From NCBI GenBank assembly GCA_934747255.1, contig CAKVGH010000003.1, forward strand, positions 34,905 through 98,904: DNA of 64,000 bases, read 5' to 3'. Numbering within the stretch: the stretch's first letter is position 1; each line of letters starts with the position of its first letter. Source of the DNA: an uncultured Clostridia bacterium. Its GTDB lineage: Bacteria; Bacillota; Clostridia; Christensenellales; UBA1242. Made by a program: the position numbers and the translations under genes. The notes beneath the pieces are model-generated. The model did no database searches and had not been told where the DNA came from. It was given only the letters and a program-made list of their open reading frames with translations. Below are positions 60,534 to 64,000 of the stretch, in pieces.

Positions 60534-61561
60534 ATTAGATCAACTATTTTTTTGGTTCCGTTAGTGTTTGATGATGCCATATTTTTTTTGTATTCGTTAC
60601 TGCAATTAAAAGTCGTTTCGATTTGTTCCTGCAAACTTTTTGGAGTTAAATCTTCTTCCTTTAACACATTCGCAAAACCTTGTGATTCAAAATAATTGGC
60701 ATTCAATATTTGGTCGCCACGACTTTCTTTTAGTCCTAGTGGAATAATAAGCATAGGTTTTTTTAGAGCCAAAAGTTCAAACAGGGCATTTGCTCCGCCA
60801 CGGGTAATAACAACATCGGCAAAGTCAAAAGCGTCTTCTATATGTGATAAAAATTCTAGTTGAACATAATTGGTTTTTTTAATATCATTGTTCAAATTTC
60901 CTTTTCCAACTATGTGCAAAATATTATATTTTTCAAGCAACCTATCAAGGCTTTGAAAAACAACATTGTTTACTGTTTGACTACCTAAACTTCCGCCCAC
61001 AAAGAGTATATTTTTTTTCGTTGAATCGAAATCGTATTTTTCATAAATTTTTGATTTATTTCCGCAAAAAATTTCCTTTCTTATTGGACTTCCTGTGTAA
61101 ATACCATTTTTTAATCCTTTGGCAGTGATTTCAAAACTTGTGCAAATATATTTGCATTTGTTTTTGATTAGTTTGTTTGCAAGTCCCAAAGTATAATCGC
61201 TTTCGTGAGTGATTACAGGAATTTTTAATGAATGTGCGGCAATTACAACTGGAACGGCGACAAATCCACCCTTGCTAAAAATAATATTTGGTTTAATTTT
61301 TTTGAGCAACTTTTTTGCTTCGCAAATGCCTTTTAATAGTTTGAAAGGTATAAACAAGTTGCTTAATGATAACTTGCGTTTAAGTTTGGTCGTTGTTATT
61401 TCATGAAAAGGCATAAAAGGTTCTATCATTGATTTTTCCATACCATTTTTAGAGCCTATATAGTAGCAATCAAAATCTTTTTTTAGATAAGGGAAAAGTG
61501 CAAGGTGTGGGGTAATATGCCCAGCAGTTCCGCCACCAGTTAAAACAATCTTCTTTTTCAT
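60515..61561 (-). CDS. murG: MurG glycosyltransferase
   Basis: Transfers GlcNAc to lipid I to give lipid II at the inner face of the membrane; 348 residues, standard. Signatures are GGGTAGHITPHLALF at the N-terminus, KGGFVAVPV near residue 96, GGSLGSQTVN near 188 and RGGANALFELLALKKPMLIIPL near 253. No ribosome site precedes the ATG; CATAAAAT lies close upstream, so it may be weakly initiated or leaderless. The gene stands apart from other mur or fts genes here. Confidence 0.96.
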   Translation of the reverse strand: MKKKIVLTGGGTAGHITPHLALFPYLKKDFDCYYIGSKNGMEKSMIEPFMPFHEITTTKLKRKLSLSNLFIPFKLLKGICEAKKLLKKIKPNIIFSKGGFVAVPVVIAAHSLKIPVITHESDYTLGLANKLIKNKCKYICTSFEITAKGLKNGIYTGSPIRKEIFCGNKSKIYEKYDFDSTKKNILFVGGSLGSQTVNNVVFQSLDRLLEKYNILHIVGKGNLNNDIKKTNYVQLEFLSHIEDAFDFADVVITRGGANALFELLALKKPMLIIPLGLKESRGDQILNANYFESQGFANVLKEEDLTPKSLQEQIETTFNCSNEYKKNMASSNTNGTKKIVDLIKKNAE

Positions 61562-62105
61562 AAAACTATTTTATGCCACTTTTTGTTTTATTATGTAGAA
61601 TAAATGCTAATTTTTTTAGTATCATTTGCAATTTGCTAGTGTTGGCTACTCCTTTTTTGACAACGCTTTTTCTAGGTAGCATAACTATCATAATTTGCAA
61701 TGACATTTTGATTATAAAAAAATGCATAGTGCTGAACCCGTCTTTTAGGCTTATGACTAAAATTTTTGATATTAAAGGAGTAAAGTAATAAAAATTTTTG
61801 TTAGATTTATATGTTTTGAGTTTGTCAAAGATTGGTTTAATTAGTGAATAAATATACAAAAAATAGAATAAAAATACAAAAGATTGAAAGAAATTTGGAA
61901 AAAGTCAATGAATGTAAAAAATGTTAAAATAATGAATAAATATACAAATTAACGAATAAAAATGCATACAAAAAGCCACATAATAACATATATAATAAAA
62001 TCTTTAATAAAAATGAATTTTTATAAAATATTTTCAAAAAGACTTTTCAAAATCACATTGTTGTGATATTATTAGTTGGAAATTTTTTTACAAGGAGATA
62101 ACATT
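61562..62105. other. Intergenic region between murG and the topoisomerase gene
   Basis: Open frames exist on both strands of 61566-61859, but none has a ribosome site with a sensible start, codon use is poor and no family is recognised. I treat it as non-coding or as decayed sequence. The last bases hold the AAGGAG ribosome site of the next gene. Confidence 0.5.
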
Positions 62106-64000
62106 TTGGCAAAAGATACAGCAAAATCTTATAACTCAAAGGACATTGTTGTCTTGGAAGGGCTAGATGCAGTAAGAATGCGTCCGGGTATGTACATTGG
62201 AACAACAGGCTCAAAGGGACTTCATCACTTGCTATGGGAAATAGTAGATAATGCAACTGATGAAATTGCAAATGGATATGGAGATAAAATTGCCGTAACA
62301 CTTCATAAAGACGGAAGTGCATCGGTTGTAGATAATGGTCGTGGTATTCCAACGGATAAGCACCCAAAACTTGGCATTAGTGGTGTAGAAGTAGTTTTCA
62401 CACAACTTCACGCAGGTGGTAAGTTTGAAAGTCAAAACTATCAATATTCTGGCGGACTTCACGGAGTTGGTGCGAGTGTAACAAATGCTTTAAGTGAATG
62501 GTGCGAAGTTTTTGTTGATAGAGATAAAAAGCGTTACAACATTCGTTTTGAAAGTGTTCAGGAAAAAGATGGTCACATAAAGAGTGGTCATACTGTAAAG
62601 CCATTATCGGTTGTTGGCACAAGTAATTCAACTGGCACTCTTGTTAGGTTCAAACCAGATAAACGAGTGTTTGGCGATGTTACATTTGACTACAATGTTG
62701 TGGCAAATAGATTGAAGGAACTTGCTTTCTTAAACAAAGGTGTTGAAATTATCTTTGTTGATGAAAGAGTCGCAGATGACAAAAAACCTATCGTTAAGCA
62801 GTTTAAGTATATGGGTGGAATAGCCGATTTTGTTAATTACTTGACCGAAGCAAAAACAAAACTTTATGATAGACCATTTTATCTATCGGGTGCTAGCGAT
62901 GTAATGAGAGTCGAAGTTGCTTTTATTCATACAAGTGAATACAGCGAAACAATGCTTTCATATGTAAACAATATTCCAACTAGCGAAGGTGGAACACACG
63001 AAACAGGATTAAGAAGTGCCTTTACAAAAATCTTCAACGATTGTGCTAGAAAATTAGGCTTGTTAAAAGACAAAGACGACAACTTGCAAGGCGATGATTT
63101 TAGAGAAGGGCTAACTTGCGTTTTGACTGTAAAAATGCGTAATGTTCAGTTTGAAGGTCAAACAAAAACCAAACTCGGTAACCCAGAAGCAAGAGTGGAA
63201 GTTGAAAGCATTGTTACAAACGAATTATCAAAAATTTTAATTAAAAATGATAACAAAAAGGCATTTGAGAAGATAATTGACAAAGCAAAGGGTGCTGCCA
63301 AGGTTAGAGAAGCCGCAAAAAGAGCAAAGGAACACGCAAGACAAATTAACAGTGCGGAATCAATTAGTTTGGTGGGAAAACTTGCAAATTGTTCGGGTAG
63401 AAAACCAGAGTTAAACGAACTATTTATCGTGGAAGGAAACAGTGCGGGTGGTAGTGCAAAGCAAGGTAGAGATAGATTTTTCCAAGCCATTTTACCATTA
63501 AGAGGCAAGCCATTAAATGTAGAAAAAACAAGACTAGAACAAGTGCTTCAAAACGAAGAAATTAGAACGATTATAGGAGCATTAGGCACTGGTATTTCAA
63601 CATCGTTTAAGATTGATAACTTAAAATTCCATAAGGTTGTAATTTTAGCCGATGCCGACCAAGACGGCGAACACATCAAGTGTATTTTATTAACATTCTT
63701 TTATCGTTATATGCGTGAACTTATTTTGAATGGTAATATTTATCTTGGTATGCCACCACTTTACAAGGTTTACACAAAAAACAAAACTGCTTATGCTTAT
63801 ACAGACGCAGATTTGGAAGAAAAGAAAAAGTTAGTTGGACACGGCGCACAAATTCAAAGATATAAAGGTTTGGGCGAAATGAACCCAGAGCAACTTTGGG
63901 AAACTACATTAAATCCAAAAAATAGATTGCTTGTAAAAGTTACTCTTGATGACGCATTAAAAGCCGAAACACTAATAACCACTTTAATGGGCGATAATAT
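62106..64000 (+). CDS. Type IIA DNA topoisomerase subunit B (GyrB/ParE), 3'-truncated by window end
   Basis: ATPase and TOPRIM subunit of gyrase or topoisomerase IV; 631 residues are visible and the gene continues. The start is TTG after ACAAGGAG. The GHKL ATPase shows LEGLDAVRMRPGMYIG, EIVDNATDE, DNGRGIPT and GGLHGVGAS. The TOPRIM domain shows VEGNSAGGSAKQGRDR and DADQDGEHIK; the first has Asn where the family has Asp (EGDSAGG). Which subunit it is cannot be decided without the partner gene downstream. Features of both GyrB (LPLRGKPLNVEK) and ParE are present. Confidence 0.92.
   Translation, partial: MAKDTAKSYNSKDIVVLEGLDAVRMRPGMYIGTTGSKGLHHLLWEIVDNATDEIANGYGDKIAVTLHKDGSASVVDNGRGIPTDKHPKLGISGVEVVFTQLHAGGKFESQNYQYSGGLHGVGASVTNALSEWCEVFVDRDKKRYNIRFESVQEKDGHIKSGHTVKPLSVVGTSNSTGTLVRFKPDKRVFGDVTFDYNVVANRLKELAFLNKGVEIIFVDERVADDKKPIVKQFKYMGGIADFVNYLTEAKTKLYDRPFYLSGASDVMRVEVAFIHTSEYSETMLSYVNNIPTSEGGTHETGLRSAFTKIFNDCARKLGLLKDKDDNLQGDDFREGLTCVLTVKMRNVQFEGQTKTKLGNPEARVEVESIVTNELSKILIKNDNKKAFEKIIDKAKGAAKVREAAKRAKEHARQINSAESISLVGKLANCSGRKPELNELFIVEGNSAGGSAKQGRDRFFQAILPLRGKPLNVEKTRLEQVLQNEEIRTIIGALGTGISTSFKIDNLKFHKVVILADADQDGEHIKCILLTFFYRYMRELILNGNIYLGMPPLYKVYTKNKTAYAYTDADLEEKKKLVGHGAQIQRYKGLGEMNPEQLWETTLNPKNRLLVKVTLDDALKAETLITTLMGDN

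Noticed and set aside
61566..61859. Open frames on both strands before murG, including one ending 4 bases before the murG start
   Set aside because: No ribosome site, poor codon use and no family resemblance; I checked for an FtsW end and saw none.
1..64000. CRISPR array, insertion sequence or prophage
   Set aside because: No regularly spaced repeats, no transposase or integrase, and no phage structural genes were seen.
1..64000. Alternative genetic code with TGA as tryptophan
   Set aside because: Several genes end sensibly in TGA (for example 50344, 53440, 56334) and tryptophan is read by tRNA-Trp with anticodon CCA.

Overview
The window is a very AT-rich, gene-dense bacterial chromosome segment using the standard bacterial code (TAA, TGA and TAG all act as stops; ATG, GTG and TTG all act as starts). 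An SRP RNA of the large Bacillus/Clostridium type with an Alu arm, sepF, smpB-ssrA, strong Shine-Dalgarno sites and sigma-A promoters with 17-bp spacers point to the Bacillota, most likely an uncultured low-GC Clostridia-like gut lineage. The lineage is inference. Only the last gene runs off the window.

Layout. 1-9.2 kb: a Na/Pi cotransporter followed by the lower-glycolysis run pgk-tpiA-gpmI, then small hypotheticals, a CPCC protein, a patatin-like lipase and a ComEC-like metallo-hydrolase. 9.4-17.9 kb: a degenerate shikimate-kinase-like protein with transketolase, then truA, rplM-rpsI with a structured leader, trxB and ung. 17.9-18.3 kb: a 61-bp direct repeat flanking 242 bp. 18.5-23.7 kb: a DUF2726 protein, a membrane protein, secG, rnr, smpB and tmRNA. 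23.7-30.7 kb: an accessory stretch after tmRNA with a chain of small palindromes, an unknown protein, an amidase-like protein, a membrane-anchored transglutaminase-like surface protein, a membrane XRE protein and a coiled-coil membrane protein. 30.9-42.3 kb: SRP RNA, a HEPN-CBS protein with an RluA enzyme, a small alarmone hydrolase, groESL, a SPOR protein, sepF, tsaE, a tsaB-rimI fusion, an alpha/beta hydrolase, a membrane MurF-like ligase and an ABC-F gene remnant.

42.7-50.9 kb is a secreted conflict operon: a 1454-residue lectin/coiled-coil exoprotein, a 1089-residue polymorphic toxin (membrane segments, autoprocessing HINT domain, C-terminal His-rich nuclease-like tip) and a probable immunity protein. 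An acyltransferase follows.

52.4-58.6 kb is the most novel part. A four-gene operon under one strong promoter encodes an XRE regulator, an HD-TGS protein resembling a RelA/SpoT enzyme without a recognisable synthetase, a PLP-dependent group II decarboxylase, and a protein that aligns along its length with tryptophanyl-tRNA synthetase but has lost both the HIGH and KMSKS signatures. It lies directly before tRNA-Trp(CCA) and the genuine trpS. I read it as a candidate undescribed system linking tryptophan or tRNA-Trp status to amino-acid decarboxylation and alarmone-type signalling. Homology and adjacency are seen; the function is inference.

58.7-64 kb: ddl with an unusual insert, a small HTH protein, murG, and the 5' part of a type II topoisomerase B subunit carrying Asn where EGDSAGG proteins have Asp. 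Several genes (truA, ung, the acyltransferase, the HTH regulator) have a promoter about 7 nt before the ATG and no Shine-Dalgarno site, suggesting leaderless transcripts.
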